A DNA stretch of 64,000 nucleotides, taken from contig NZ_AQQX01000001.1 in assembly GCF_000768315.1 (NCBI RefSeq), positions 558,001-622,000 of the forward strand. Direction: 5' to 3'. How positions within the stretch are numbered: position 1 is the first letter of the stretch; each line of letters begins with the position of its first letter. A program made the position numbers and the translations under genes. Source of the stretch: Pseudooceanicola atlanticus (GTDB lineage Bacteria > Pseudomonadota > Alphaproteobacteria > Rhodobacterales > Rhodobacteraceae). A model generated the notes under the pieces. It was not told the DNA's origin and did not search any database. It saw nothing but the letters and a program-made list of their open reading frames with translations. Of this stretch, positions 43,069 to 52,217 are shown piece after piece.

Positions 43069-44665
43069 GTTTCGGCGCCTCTCCGTGTTCGACCGCTTCG
43101 AGGTTTTCCTCGACCGCTTTCCAGGCCGGTTTGTCCGGCTCTTCGGAAATCCCGGCCATCATCAGGCCCAGTTCCCGCTCATCCGTGGTTTCGGGGTCGC
43201 GTTCGCCCATGATCTTGCCGTCGAACATCACCGCGATGCGGTCCGACAGCGACCGGATCTCGTCCAGTTCGACCGAGACGAGCAGGATCGCCTTGCCCTC
43301 GTCGCGCAGGCGGATGATCTCCTGGTGGATGAATTCGATGGCGCCGATATCGACGCCGCGTGTCGGCTGACCGACCAGCAGAAGGTCGGGGTTCTTCTCG
43401 ATCTCGCGGGCCAGCACGATCTTCTGCTGGTTGCCGCCGGAAAAGCTCTTGGCCTTCAGCGTCGGGATCGGCGGCCGCACGTCGAAGCGCTGCATCTTCG
43501 CCTCGGCTTCCTGGATGATCGCGGCGTTGTTCATCAGCGGGCCGGACGACCATTTGGGATCGCGGTGATAGCCGAAGATGGTGTTTTCCCAGGCGGTGTA
43601 ATCGAGGATCAAACCCTCGTCGTGACGATCCTCCGGAACGTGGGAAATCCCGCGCGCGCGCCTTGACTGGCCGTCGGAATACTTGCCGGTCAGGTCCACC
43701 GGCTCGCCGTTCAGGGAGATCGTGCCGGTGCCGGTGCGCATGCCTCCCAGCACCTCCATCAGTTCCGACTGGCCGTTCCCGGCGACCCCGGCAATGCCGT
43801 AGATCTCGCCCGCGCGGATGTCGAAGCTGATGCCCTTGACCCGTTCCACGCCCGCGCCGTCGGTCACCTTCAGGTCCTTGACCGACAGGACCACGTCGCC
43901 CGGCGCGGCCGGTTTCTTGTCGACGCGCAGCAGGACCTTGCGGCCCACCATCAGCTCGGCCAGCTGTTCGGGGCTGGTCTCGGCGGTCTTGACGGTCGCC
44001 GTCATCTCGCCCTGGCGCATCACCGACACGGTGTCGGTATATTCCATGATCTCGCGCAGCTTGTGGGTGATCAGGATGATCGTCTTGCCCTCGTTGCGCA
44101 GGTTGTCGAGGATCCGGAACAGGTGGTCGGCCTCGGCGGGCGTCAGCACGCCGGTCGGTTCGTCCAGGATCAGGATATCGGCCTGGCGGTAGAGCGCCTT
44201 GAGGATTTCGACCCGCTGCTGGTGCCCGACCGAGAGGTCCTCGATCTTGGCGTCGGGGTCGACGTTCAACTCGTATTCTTCCGCAAGCTGTTTCAGCGAC
44301 TTGCGGGCCTTCGCGATCGACGGGGTGAGCATGGCGCCGTCCTCGGCGCCGAGGATCACGTTCTCGACCACGGTGAAATTCTCGACCAGCTTGAAATGCT
44401 GGAAGACCATGCCGATGCCGGCGGCGATGGCGGCCTGGCTGTCTGGGATCTCGGTCTTGGTGCCGTTGATGAACACCTCGCCCTTGTCGGCCTTGTAGAA
44501 GCCGTAGAGGATCGACATCAGGGTCGATTTGCCTGCGCCGTTTTCGCCGATGATCCCGTGGATCGTGCCCGGCATGACGCGGATGGAGATGTCCTTGTTG
44601 GCCTGAACCGGCCCGAAGGCCTTGGAAATGCCCTTCAGTTCAATCGCTGGTGCGGTGCCGCTCAT
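43061..44665 (-). CDS. ABC transporter ATPase, double cassette (YufO/NupO-like)
   Basis: A 534-residue protein with two nucleotide-binding domains, as in sugar- and nucleoside-type importers. First cassette: Walker A GENGAGKSTL (40-49), signature LSVGHQQRVEILKALY, Walker B ILILDEPTGVL. Second: a degenerate Walker A GVAGNGQSEL, signature FSGGNQQKIVLAREI and LLVGQPTRGVD in place of LLDEP. The weak second site is normal for this family. ATG at 44665 is preferred to the ATG one codon upstream because of ribosome-site spacing. Confidence 0.94.
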   Translation of the reverse strand: MSGTAPAIELKGISKAFGPVQANKDISIRVMPGTIHGIIGENGAGKSTLMSILYGFYKADKGEVFINGTKTEIPDSQAAIAAGIGMVFQHFKLVENFTVVENVILGAEDGAMLTPSIAKARKSLKQLAEEYELNVDPDAKIEDLSVGHQQRVEILKALYRQADILILDEPTGVLTPAEADHLFRILDNLRNEGKTIILITHKLREIMEYTDTVSVMRQGEMTATVKTAETSPEQLAELMVGRKVLLRVDKKPAAPGDVVLSVKDLKVTDGAGVERVKGISFDIRAGEIYGIAGVAGNGQSELMEVLGGMRTGTGTISLNGEPVDLTGKYSDGQSRRARGISHVPEDRHDEGLILDYTAWENTIFGYHRDPKWSSGPLMNNAAIIQEAEAKMQRFDVRPPIPTLKAKSFSGGNQQKIVLAREIEKNPDLLLVGQPTRGVDIGAIEFIHQEIIRLRDEGKAILLVSVELDEIRSLSDRIAVMFDGKIMGERDPETTDERELGLMMAGISEEPDKPAWKAVEENLEAVEHGEAPKHG

Positions 44666-44690
44666 CATTGGCCTCAATTCAATTGAAACA

Positions 44691-44714
44691 GGCCGCGCCG
44701 ACGGGGGCGCGGCC
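44691..44714 (-). terminator. Intercistronic hairpin after the BMP binding-protein gene
   Basis: A 9-pair stem GGCCGCGCC/GGCGCGGCC in the 69-base gap between the binding-protein stop and the ATPase start. On the minus strand it is followed by TGTTTCAATT. It probably stabilises the binding-protein mRNA or attenuates transcription, so that the receptor is made in excess. Confidence 0.6.
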
Positions 44715-44734
44715 TGACGTAACGTTTGTCCGGC

Positions 44735-45730
44735 TCAGAATTCCAGGGCCGGGCAGGTGCTGTCCGAGGTGTAGTCGTGCACCGACAGCTCACCGCTGGC
44801 GATGGCGGCCTTGGCTTCGTCCACGGCGGTCTGCATCTCTTCGGAGACGAGCTCGGCGTTGTATTCGTCCATGGCGTAGTCGATGCCGCCATTGGCGACG
44901 CCCATCACGTTGAAGCCGGTTTCCATGTCGGCGCCCGCGATCATCGCGTCATAGACGGCGTTGTCGACCCGCTTGAGCATGGAGGTCAGGACCTCGCCCG
45001 GGTGCATGTAGTTCTGGTTGCTGTCGACGCCGATGGACAGGATGTCCTCGTCCGCGGCGGTCTGCAGAACGCCCACACCGGTGCCGCCGGCAGCCGCATA
45101 GATCACGTCCGCGCCCTGGGAAATCTGGGCTTTCGTCAGCTCGGACCCCTTCACCGGGTCGTTCCAGGCCGCCGGGGTGGTGCCGGTCATGTTGGCGACG
45201 ACGGATGCGTCACCGTTCACGGCCTTCACGCCCTGGGCATAGCCGCAGGCGAACTTGCGGATCAGCGGGATGTCCATGCCGCCGATGAAGCCGACCGTGC
45301 CGGTTTCCGACGCCATCGCGGCCATCATGCCGACCAGGTAGGAACCTTCATGTTCGTTGAACACGACGGAGCGCACATTGGGCTCGTCCACGACCATGTC
45401 GATGATGGCGAACTTGGTGTCGGGGTAATCCGGTGCGACCTCGGCCAGGACGTTGCCGAAGGCGAAGCCGGTCATGACGATCGGGTTGGCGCCGGCATCG
45501 GCAAAGCGGCGCAGCGCCTGCTCACGCTGGGCTTCGGACTGAAGCTCGATCTCGCGGACCTCGGTGCCGGTCTCTTCCGAGAAACGGGTCAGGCCGGCAA
45601 AGGCGGCTTCGTTGAAGGATTTGTCGAACTTGCCGCCGAGGTCGTAGATCATGGCGGGTTCGGCGGCCGCGGCACCTGCGGTCAGCGCGATACCGGCGGC
45701 AGCGCCGAGGAATTTGGTCATCAGGGTCAT
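44735..45730 (-). CDS. BMP family ABC transporter substrate-binding protein
   Basis: A 331-residue periplasmic receptor of the BmpA/PnrA family, with a normal signal peptide (GAAAGIALTAGAAAAEPA) and no lipobox cysteine. MIYDLGGKFDKSFNEAAFAGL is the family opening with the DxSFN motif; EGSYLVGMMAAMAS, GFIGGMDIPLIRKFACGYAQGV and YAAAGGTGVGVLQTA are conserved. Relatives bind purine nucleosides. First gene of the operon with ATPase and two permeases downstream; its promoter must lie in 45731-45875. Confidence 0.94.
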   Translation of the reverse strand: MTLMTKFLGAAAGIALTAGAAAAEPAMIYDLGGKFDKSFNEAAFAGLTRFSEETGTEVREIELQSEAQREQALRRFADAGANPIVMTGFAFGNVLAEVAPDYPDTKFAIIDMVVDEPNVRSVVFNEHEGSYLVGMMAAMASETGTVGFIGGMDIPLIRKFACGYAQGVKAVNGDASVVANMTGTTPAAWNDPVKGSELTKAQISQGADVIYAAAGGTGVGVLQTAADEDILSIGVDSNQNYMHPGEVLTSMLKRVDNAVYDAMIAGADMETGFNVMGVANGGIDYAMDEYNAELVSEEMQTAVDEAKAAIASGELSVHDYTSDSTCPALEF

Positions 45731-45875
45731 AATAGTCTCCCAGTTGGCGGGGACGGTTTCGCCCGTCCCGCGAAAGTAGATCGGGTTGATCACCCCGGAT
45801 TAAGGCCCCCGTGGTTTCGAGGGTCAATAGTGAATCCGGCTTCAACCCGTGGCGTTAGCTGAATTTTGCGTCACG

Positions 45876-46289
45876 TCATGTGAGCGTCTTGCTCATGATT
45901 TGGGCGTCGATCCGGGTGCCGTCGGGCGCGTGGTAATATCGGGGCCGGACCCCGGTTTCCCGCCACCCGGCAGAGGCATAGAGCGCGCGGGCCGCGTCGT
46001 TATCCGCCGCGACCTCAAGAAAGGCGGTTTCGGCGCCGCGCTGCCGTGCCTCGGCTTCGAAGGCGGCCAGGCAGCGCCGCCCATGTCCCCGCCCCTGTTG
46101 CGCGGGATCGGTGGCCAGGGTCAGCAATTCGACCTCTCCGGCGATCACGCGACCCAGGGCAAAGGCCGGGCCTTCGACTGTCAGGAAACACAGGCGGTCG
46201 TCGAGGAAAGCCGCGAATTCCTTTTCCGACCAGGGTCTTGGCGTGGTGAAGGCCGCGCGGTGAACCGCGGCCAGCGCGGCGGGCGTCAT
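45876..46289 (-). CDS. rimI: Ribosomal-protein alanine N-acetyltransferase RimI (GNAT)
   Basis: A 137-residue GNAT enzyme expected to acetylate the N-terminus of ribosomal protein S18. The acetyl-CoA loop is DPAQQGRGHGRRCLAAF and the later segment LEVAADNDAARALYASAGW is the typical RimI ending. ATG at 46289 overlaps the tsaB stop. The tsaB-rimI pair is a common bacterial arrangement that supports this identity over other GNATs. Confidence 0.88.
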   Translation of the reverse strand: MTPAALAAVHRAAFTTPRPWSEKEFAAFLDDRLCFLTVEGPAFALGRVIAGEVELLTLATDPAQQGRGHGRRCLAAFEAEARQRGAETAFLEVAADNDAARALYASAGWRETGVRPRYYHAPDGTRIDAQIMSKTLT

Positions 46290-46864
46290 GGGATGATCTC
46301 GGGCGGGGCATCGCGCGGCGGCGCCGCATCGGCGGGGCGAAGATACATCGGGGCCGGGGCAGGGGCGCTCGCAGGGTCGGCCTGCGCGGCGCAACGGGCT
46401 ATGGCGATGGCCAGTTGCGCGGCCTCGGGCGGCAACACAGCGTCGGGCACGGTGTCGGCGGGCACCATCTCGGCCTGATCGGTGCCGGGGCGTAGGATAT
46501 GGGCCATGTCGCGCGGTGCGGGAACGGCGGCGAGCACGTCCGGCGCCTCCAGCCGGATCGCGTCGAAGGTCGACACGCCGATGGCGGGCCGGTCCAGCGA
46601 CAGGGCCAGCCCCCGGGCCGCGGCGACAGAGATACGGATGCCGGTGAAATTCCCCGGTCCGATCCCCACGCCGATCCGGTCGACGGCGTTCAGCGGAGTT
46701 CCTGCGGCGTCGAGGACCTGTTCGATCATCGGAAACAGGTGTTCCGCCTGGCCTCGCGCCATCGGTTCGGCATGGCTGGCCAGAACCGCGTCGCCCCGCA
46801 GCACGGCCACCGCCACATGCGCGGCGGAGGTGTCGAAGGCGAGGATGATCGGATCGTTGGCCAT
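46286..46864 (-). CDS. tsaB: tRNA threonylcarbamoyladenosine synthesis protein TsaB
   Basis: A 192-residue ASKHA-fold protein needed with TsaD and TsaE to make t6A37 in tRNAs that read ANN codons. ILAFDTSAAHVAVAVL, HLFPMIEQVLDAAG and IGVGIGPGNFTGIRI with ARGLALSL are the recognisable motifs. The C-terminal part is proline- and alanine-rich and ends MYLRPADAA, typical of the family. In operon with rimI. Confidence 0.93.
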   Translation of the reverse strand: MANDPIILAFDTSAAHVAVAVLRGDAVLASHAEPMARGQAEHLFPMIEQVLDAAGTPLNAVDRIGVGIGPGNFTGIRISVAAARGLALSLDRPAIGVSTFDAIRLEAPDVLAAVPAPRDMAHILRPGTDQAEMVPADTVPDAVLPPEAAQLAIAIARCAAQADPASAPAPAPMYLRPADAAPPRDAPPEIIP

Positions 46865-46951
46865 GGCCGGGGATTAGCCCATGTCGCGCGCTTTGACGAG
46901 GGGCCGGGACCTGCCAGGATCAAAGCCCCGTCAATACACGGTGTCGGACAC

Positions 46952-46973
46952 AAAAACGGCCCCGCAGGGCCGT
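46952..46973 (-). terminator. Rho-independent terminator of nfuA
   Basis: Stem ACGGCCC/GGGCCGT with a CGCA loop, read leftward into a run of U residues (UUUUGUG). Located 25 bases after the nfuA stop and before tsaB. Confidence 0.85.
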
Positions 46974-46997
46974 TGATGCACGCGTTCGAAGGAACGG

Positions 46998-47561
46998 TCA
47001 GACCGCGACGGGGCGGACCTCGGTCACTTCGGGGATGTAGTGGCGCAGCAGATTCTCGATCCCCATCTTCAGCGTCAGGGTCGAGGACGGGCAGCCTGCG
47101 CAGGCGCCCTGCATGTGCAGGTAGACGACACCGCGCTCGAAGCCGTGGAAGGTGATGTCGCCACCGTCCTGGGCCACGGCCGGACGCACGCGGGTGTCCA
47201 GCAATTCCTTGATCTGGCCGACGATCTCACCGTCTTCGCCGGTATGTTCGGCATGGCCCGATTGCGGCTGGTCGCCGACGGCCATGACAGGCTGGCCGGA
47301 CTGGAAATGTTCCATGATCGCACCCAGCAGGGCGGGTTTGATATGGTCCCATTCCACGGCATCGGCCTTGGTCACGGTGACGAAATCGGTGCCGAAGAAC
47401 ACGCCGGTCACGCCATCCACGGCAAACAGCCGCGACGCCAGCGGAGATTTCTCGGCCGTGTCGGCAGTGGGGAAATCGGCAGTGCCGGCTTCCAGCACGG
47501 ATTGCCCGGGCAGGAATTTCAACGTCGCCGGGTTCGGAGTCGATTCGGTTTGAATGAACAT
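46998..47561 (-). CDS. nfuA: NifU-family Fe-S scaffold/carrier protein
   Basis: A 187-residue protein of the Nfu type. The N-terminal Nfu_N domain opens MFIQTESTPNPATLKFLPG and the C-terminal NifU-like domain has VAQDGGDITFHGF and the cluster-binding GACAGCPSSTLTLKMGIE, with C154 and C157. It carries or delivers 4Fe-4S clusters to target proteins. Single gene with its own terminator. Confidence 0.95.
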   Translation of the reverse strand: MFIQTESTPNPATLKFLPGQSVLEAGTADFPTADTAEKSPLASRLFAVDGVTGVFFGTDFVTVTKADAVEWDHIKPALLGAIMEHFQSGQPVMAVGDQPQSGHAEHTGEDGEIVGQIKELLDTRVRPAVAQDGGDITFHGFERGVVYLHMQGACAGCPSSTLTLKMGIENLLRHYIPEVTEVRPVAV

Positions 47562-47645
47562 CTCTGGGTCCCCTTTTCGCTCAGGCCCCCGATATGTGCC
47601 TCGGGGGGAGAGAAGTCAAGATTTAGAACAGTTCTAATCGCTGGA

Positions 47646-48167
47646 TCACAGCTCTGCAATGGCCATCGTCACGGGCGACAGGTCGCCGGCAAAGCCATGG
47701 TCCTGCCCGGGCAGCAGGTAATGTCGCGCACGCGGCAGGGCATGGGACAGCTCCTGCATGTGCGCGGGGGGGACGTCGGTATCCTCGGACCCGTGAAACA
47801 GCCGGACGGGGAATGTTGCCAGCGCCTGTTCGGCGTAGACGGGCAGGGCGAAGCCGTCATTCTGCCAATCCTCCGCCCCCCAGAACGGCGCGGCGAGGGT
47901 GACGATGCCGCGCAATTGCAGCTCCAGGCTCAGTTCGGCGGCACAGCGCAACAGGTGCGACCCACCCAGGGAATGCCCGATCAGCACCGCCCGGTCGGGC
48001 AGGGCGCGCAGGGCCTTGTGCAGGCGGGCGGTCCATTCGGCGGGATCGGGCGGGCCAAGGTCGGGCGCGGTGATCGCATAGCCCGGCCCCAGCAGGCGGC
48101 GCAAAGCGGGGAGCGGCGCATCCTCCGGTCCCGCGCCCGCTCCATGGGCATACAGCACCGGGATCAC
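47646..48167 (-). CDS. Alpha/beta hydrolase (RBBP9/YdeN-like)
   Basis: A 173-residue small hydrolase. VLIGHSLGGSHLLR is the nucleophile elbow with the serine; LFHGSEDTDVPPAH supplies the acid; GQDHGFAG the histidine. GTG at 48167 overlapping the stop of the VOC gene is preferred over an upstream start, since it gives the natural IPVLYAHGAGAGP beginning. Third gene of the Usp-VOC-hydrolase operon. Substrate unknown. Confidence 0.8.
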   Translation of the reverse strand: MIPVLYAHGAGAGPEDAPLPALRRLLGPGYAITAPDLGPPDPAEWTARLHKALRALPDRAVLIGHSLGGSHLLRCAAELSLELQLRGIVTLAAPFWGAEDWQNDGFALPVYAEQALATFPVRLFHGSEDTDVPPAHMQELSHALPRARHYLLPGQDHGFAGDLSPVTMAIAEL

Positions 48168-48559
48168 GGCCGCGCCACCAGTTGCAGCAGGTCCCACCGG
48201 TTGCCGAACGGGTCGCGGAAGACGGCGACGCGGCCATAGGGTTCGTCGCGTGGGGTTTCCTCGAACTCCACGCCGGCCGCCAGCATACGGGCGTGATCGG
48301 CGTCGAAATCCCCGGTGTTCAGGAAGAATCCGACGCGCCCGCCCGTCTGACGACCGATCGCCGCGCGCTGTTCGTCATTGACCGCACGGGCCAGCAACAA
48401 TTGCGTGCCACCGCCGCTGGGTTGGATCAGTACCCAGCGTTTGCCGCCGCCCATATCCGTATCCTCGACCAGGTCAAAGCCCAGCCGGCCCACGTAAAAC
48501 TCAAGCCCCGCCTCGTAATCCGGCACGACGATGGCCACCGCGTGCAGCGTGGCGCTCAC
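48164..48559 (-). CDS. VOC (glyoxalase/dioxygenase) family protein
   Basis: A 131-residue vicinal-oxygen-chelate fold with two beta-alpha-beta repeats. LHAVAIVVPDYEAGLEFYVG contains the first expected metal-ligand position, and VAVFRDPFGNRWDLLQ is the conserved ending. It overlaps the Usp gene by 4 bases and the hydrolase by 4. Function is not readable beyond the fold. Confidence 0.88.
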   Translation of the reverse strand: MSATLHAVAIVVPDYEAGLEFYVGRLGFDLVEDTDMGGGKRWVLIQPSGGGTQLLLARAVNDEQRAAIGRQTGGRVGFFLNTGDFDADHARMLAAGVEFEETPRDEPYGRVAVFRDPFGNRWDLLQLVARP

Positions 48560-49011
48560 GTGATCGACTCGAGCTTTTCCTTGGACAGGTCGCCCGGCAC
48601 GATGGTCACCGGCACCGGCAGGGACCCCGCGCTGCGGGTCATCTGGCTGACCAGAGGGCCGGGGCCGGACTTGTCGTTACCCGCGCCCAGAACCAGCACG
48701 CCGATGTCTTCGTCTTCCTTGATCTGGGCGAGGATCTCCGGCACGGCCTCGCCCTCGCGGATGACCAGTTCGGGGTCGATCCCCTGGCGGTCGCGCATCC
48801 ACTTGGCGAAGACCTCGTAATGCACGACGATCCGTTCCCGCGCCTCTTCGCGCATGATGTCGGCCACGCCGATCCAGTGCTGGAATTCTTCGGGTGGGAT
48901 GACCGAGAGGATGGTGACGCCGCCGCCTGACTTGGCGGCACGCATGGCAGCGAACCGCATGGCGTTCAGGCATTCGCGACTGTCATCCAGGATGACGAGG
49001 AATTTACGCAT
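48556..49011 (-). CDS. Universal stress protein UspA family
   Basis: A 151-residue Usp domain. It begins KFLVILDDSRECLNAMRFA, where the aspartates match the nucleotide-contacting positions, and has VLVLGAGNDKSGPGPLVSQ and VPVTIVPGDLS at the end, a variant of the G-x2-G-x9-G(S/T) ATP motif. The loop is partly altered, so ATP binding is uncertain. First gene of a three-gene operon; the partner genes do not reveal a stress type. Confidence 0.9.
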   Translation of the reverse strand: MRKFLVILDDSRECLNAMRFAAMRAAKSGGGVTILSVIPPEEFQHWIGVADIMREEARERIVVHYEVFAKWMRDRQGIDPELVIREGEAVPEILAQIKEDEDIGVLVLGAGNDKSGPGPLVSQMTRSAGSLPVPVTIVPGDLSKEKLESIT

Positions 49012-49092
49012 CGGACGGGTTCTCCTTCGCCGGGATAATGGCGGAAGGGGCGGGGCACGTCTATCGGCGATTTGCGCCGTCGCCGTAGCGGG

Positions 49093-50334
49093 TCAGGCCG
49101 GACGCGGTGCCGGTGGCCGGGTCAATGCAAAGGTCAGCTGCATCGCGCCCGCGATCAGGCCCAGGCCGACGCCCAACTGCCAGGCCAGCGTGTAATTGCC
49201 CAGCAGATCAAACAGGTAGCCGCCGCCGAACGCCCCGGTAAAGCTGCCGAACTGGTGGCTCATGAAGGCGATGCCCTGGATCATCGCCTGCCAGCGCAGG
49301 CCGAACATTTCGGCCACCGACCCGGCGACCAGCGGTCCCACGCCCAGCCACAGGAACCCCATGATCGACGCGAACAGCATGGTCGATCCGGGCGTCGGCG
49401 GGGTGATGAAATACCATGCCAGCACCAGTGAGCGCGAGATGTAGATCATCCCCAGCAGCGCCTGCTTGTTCCAGCGTCCGCCGGCCCAGCCGAAGAAGAG
49501 CGAGCCCAGGATGTTGAACCCGCCGATCAGTGCCAGCGCAGTGGCCGACAGCATCGGGTCCAGCCCGCAGATCTCGATATAGGCGGGCAGGTGCGTGGTC
49601 AGGAAAATCAGCTGCATCCCGCAGACGAAATAGGCCAGCGCCATCACCACGAAGGACGGGTTGGACAGGGCCTGTATGGCGGCCAGGCGGGCCGACAGCG
49701 CCTCGGTCACGCCCTGCGGCGGTGCGGGGATGGGCCGGCGGTCGATCCGGCCCGCGATCCAGGCCGCCGGGATCATCAGGCAGGCGAGGATGGCGAAGGC
49801 GGTGATGCCCGCGCGCCAGTCGATGCTGGTCGATAGCCATTGCCCGAGCGGCGCGGAATAGAGCGTGCCGGCCGATCCGGCGGCCGAGATGATGCCCAGG
49901 ATCAGGCTTCGGCGCGCAGCCGACACGGCGCGCGAGGCCACGGACATCGTGATCGCCGTCCCGGCACAGCCCATGGCCGGCCCGATGCAGAACCCCGCGA
50001 AGATCAGCACGCCAAGGCCCGTCGTGGTCACCGAAAGCCCGATCAGCCCGATCAGGTACATCACCGCACCCAGCAGCATGATCGCGCGGAACCCGATCCG
50101 CGGCACCAGGGCGCCCGCCACCGGTTGGAACACGCCCCAGGCCAGGTTCTGGATCGCGATGGCCAGGGTGAATTGCGCGACCGGCAGGTTCAGCTCCTGT
50201 GTCAGCGGCTGCATGAAAAGCCCCAGGCTCTGCCGCAGCCGCATGGCCATGCTGATCAGCACCGCCGCCCCGATCACGATCCACATCGCGTCGCGCCGCT
50301 CCGTGCGGCTGGTCATGTCATCTGTCTGGGTCAT
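49093..50334 (-). CDS. MFS transporter
   Basis: A 413-residue major facilitator with about 12 hydrophobic segments. LSMAMRLRQSLGLFMQPL and the loop RAVSAARRSLILGIISAAGS lie in the N-half, with the LPAYIEICGLDP loop early in the C-half. It resembles the OFA or monocarboxylate-like group (FxQxLxxLN type start). ATG at 50334 chosen over the frame start at 50391. Substrate unknown. Its 5' region is divergent from rnpB. Confidence 0.88.
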   Translation of the reverse strand: MTQTDDMTSRTERRDAMWIVIGAAVLISMAMRLRQSLGLFMQPLTQELNLPVAQFTLAIAIQNLAWGVFQPVAGALVPRIGFRAIMLLGAVMYLIGLIGLSVTTTGLGVLIFAGFCIGPAMGCAGTAITMSVASRAVSAARRSLILGIISAAGSAGTLYSAPLGQWLSTSIDWRAGITAFAILACLMIPAAWIAGRIDRRPIPAPPQGVTEALSARLAAIQALSNPSFVVMALAYFVCGMQLIFLTTHLPAYIEICGLDPMLSATALALIGGFNILGSLFFGWAGGRWNKQALLGMIYISRSLVLAWYFITPPTPGSTMLFASIMGFLWLGVGPLVAGSVAEMFGLRWQAMIQGIAFMSHQFGSFTGAFGGGYLFDLLGNYTLAWQLGVGLGLIAGAMQLTFALTRPPAPRPA

Positions 50335-50462
50335 TTGCGCCTCTGCCCGGTCGCGAATTGGACCGATCCGTCCAGCGCTTTGTCCCGCCAACTGACCGCG
50401 CGGTCAATAGGGCGCGCCGCAGAGCCGTGATTGCATCTGCTTGGCGTGATCCTGACCTGGTC

Positions 50463-50491
50463 TTGACGGGGCGGGGCGGCGCGGGCTAACC
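50463..50491 (+). promoter_or_regulatory. Promoter of rnpB
   Basis: TTGACG at 50463-50468, a 17-base GC-rich spacer, and CTAACC at 50486-50491 as the -10 element. Start of transcription 7-8 bases on would fall at about 50499, exactly where the RNase P helix begins. Confidence 0.6.
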
Positions 50492-50498
50492 GCTTCCT

Positions 50499-50892
50499 CG
50501 CACGGAGGGCCGGATGGCCGCGGGCCGCAAGGTCCGAGGAAAGTCCGGACTCCACAAGGCAACGGTGCCGGGTAACGCCCGGCGGGGGCAACCCCAGGGA
50601 CAGCGCCACAGAGAACAGACCGCCGCGGGATGCCGCGGCAAGGGTGAAACGGTGCGGTAAGAGCGCACCGCGGGACGGGCAACCGGACCGGCATGGCAAG
50701 CCCCACCGGGAGCAATGCCGAATAGGAACCTCACGCGGGGCCGGTCGCGCAAGCGATACCGCCGCAGGCCGCCTTGGCCCGGAGGTTCGGGTTGGCAGCT
50801 TGAGGCGCCGGGCAACCGTGCGTCCAGAGGAATGGTCATCGAACCGGGGGCAACCCCGGGGAACAGAATCCGGCTTACAGGCCCTCCGTGCG
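50499..50892 (+). ncRNA. rnpB: RNase P RNA, bacterial class A
   Basis: Catalytic RNA of RNase P, which trims tRNA 5' ends. The terminal helix is CGCACGGAGGGC at 50499-50510 pairing with GCCCTCCGTGCG at 50881-50892. Conserved blocks in order are GAGGAAAGTCCGGACTCC, ACAGAGAACAGACCGCC, GGTAAGAGCGCACCG, CCAGAGGAATGGTC-type and ACAGAATCCGGCTTACAGG, the last pairing with the first block as P4. Length about 394 fits alphaproteobacteria. ORFs on either strand here are spurious. Confidence 0.97.
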
Positions 50893-51020
50893 TTATTGTC
50901 CTGAAATCCGACCGGTTTTCGCAGGGGCCTCTGTGCGTTTGCGTAGGGCGCCTGTGCGGTCCCGGCACTGGTTCGCGCGGGTGGGCGTGACTAGATACGG
51001 GCCAAGTAAGGAGATATCCA

Positions 51021-52049
51021 ATGGAAGTCGGACTCTACACCTTTGGCGATGTCGGCAAGGACCCGGTGACGGGCCAGCATGTCGGCTGGCAGCAAAGGCT
51101 CAACAACCTCATGGAAGAGATCGAGCTGGCCGATCAGGTCGGGCTGGATGTCTTCGGGCTGGGCGAACATCACCGGCCCAATTACGCGATATCGTCGCCC
51201 GCCACGACCCTGGCCGGGGCCGCGCGGACCACGAAGAACATCAAGCTCAGCTCGGCCGTGACAGTGCTGAGCTCGGACGACCCGATCCGCGTCTACCAGC
51301 AGTTCTCGACCCTCGACAACCTGTCGGGCGGCCGGGCCGAGCTGATGGTGGGCCGCGGCAGTTTTATCGAGAGTTTTCCGCTCTTTGGCTATGAGCTGGA
51401 CGATTACAACGAGCTCTTCGAGGAAAAGCTCGGCATGCTTCTGGCCATAGACGAGGCCGAGCGGCTGAACTGGCCGGGCACCACCCACACGCCGCGCGTC
51501 GGCGGGTTGGGCGTCTATCCCCGCCCCGTGTCTGGCAACCTGCCGATGTGGATCGCCGTAGGCGGCACCCCGCAAAGCGCGGTGCGGGCCGGTGCGCTTG
51601 GCCTGCCCCTGGCGCTTGCGGTGATCGGGGGACGGCCGCGGCAATTCAGCGGCCTGACCGACCTCTACCGCAGCGCGGCCGAGCAATCGGGCCATGGCGA
51701 CAAGGCGCGGGTTTCGCTTAACGTGCACGGATTCGTCGGCGAGGACGGCAAGGCGGCGGCGGACCTGTTCTTCCCGGCGCAGAAGGCCGTGATGGACCAG
51801 ATCGGGCGCGAGCGCGGCTGGCCCCCGCAAAGCCGCGCGCAATTCGACGCCGGCATGGGGCCCGAGGGCGCGATGTTCGTCGGCAGCCCCGCCCAGATCG
51901 TCGACAAGATACTGGGATTGCGCGAGGATCTGGGCTTCGACCGGGTGACGATCCAGATGGCGATCGGCGTGATCGAGCACAAGGAAATGCTCAAGGCGAT
52001 CGAGGTCCTGGGCACCAAGGTTGCCCCTGAACTGCGCAAGGCCGGGTAA
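51021..52049 (+). CDS. LLM class flavin-dependent oxidoreductase
   Basis: A 342-residue luciferase-like TIM-barrel flavoprotein, using FMN. EVGLYTFGDV, LADQVGLDVFGLGEHH, AVTVLSSDDPIRVYQQFSTLD and GRAELMVGRGSFIESFPLFG are the standard segments, the last being the phosphate-binding part. The subgroup with this start is widespread and of unknown substrate; many act as monooxygenases or reductases. ATG at 51021 follows AAGGAG. Single gene after rnpB. Confidence 0.9.
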   Translation: MEVGLYTFGDVGKDPVTGQHVGWQQRLNNLMEEIELADQVGLDVFGLGEHHRPNYAISSPATTLAGAARTTKNIKLSSAVTVLSSDDPIRVYQQFSTLDNLSGGRAELMVGRGSFIESFPLFGYELDDYNELFEEKLGMLLAIDEAERLNWPGTTHTPRVGGLGVYPRPVSGNLPMWIAVGGTPQSAVRAGALGLPLALAVIGGRPRQFSGLTDLYRSAAEQSGHGDKARVSLNVHGFVGEDGKAAADLFFPAQKAVMDQIGRERGWPPQSRAQFDAGMGPEGAMFVGSPAQIVDKILGLREDLGFDRVTIQMAIGVIEHKEMLKAIEVLGTKVAPELRKAG

Positions 52050-52131
52050 GGGCCAAGGGCGCGGGCCGGCATGGGATCGGCCCGCGAAACATCAATTTCT
52101 CTGAAACGTCATATTTCCTTGCGCCCGGGTG

Positions 52132-52159
52132 TTGACTCAGGCCGTGGCATGAGTAAAAG
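52132..52159 (+). promoter_or_regulatory. Promoter of rpmG
   Basis: TTGACT at 52132-52137 and TAAAAG at 52154-52159 with a 16-base spacer, about 60 bases before the rpmG start codon. A good sigma-70 type pair. Confidence 0.55.
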
Positions 52160-52217
52160 GCGAGCTTCATGAGATTTCGCGGGGCGCGGAGCGCGTCCCG
52201 GTGCAGGAGACAAGAAA

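Noticed and set aside
50404-50968. Several ORFs on both strands within rnpB
   Set aside because: They coincide with the conserved RNase P RNA structure.
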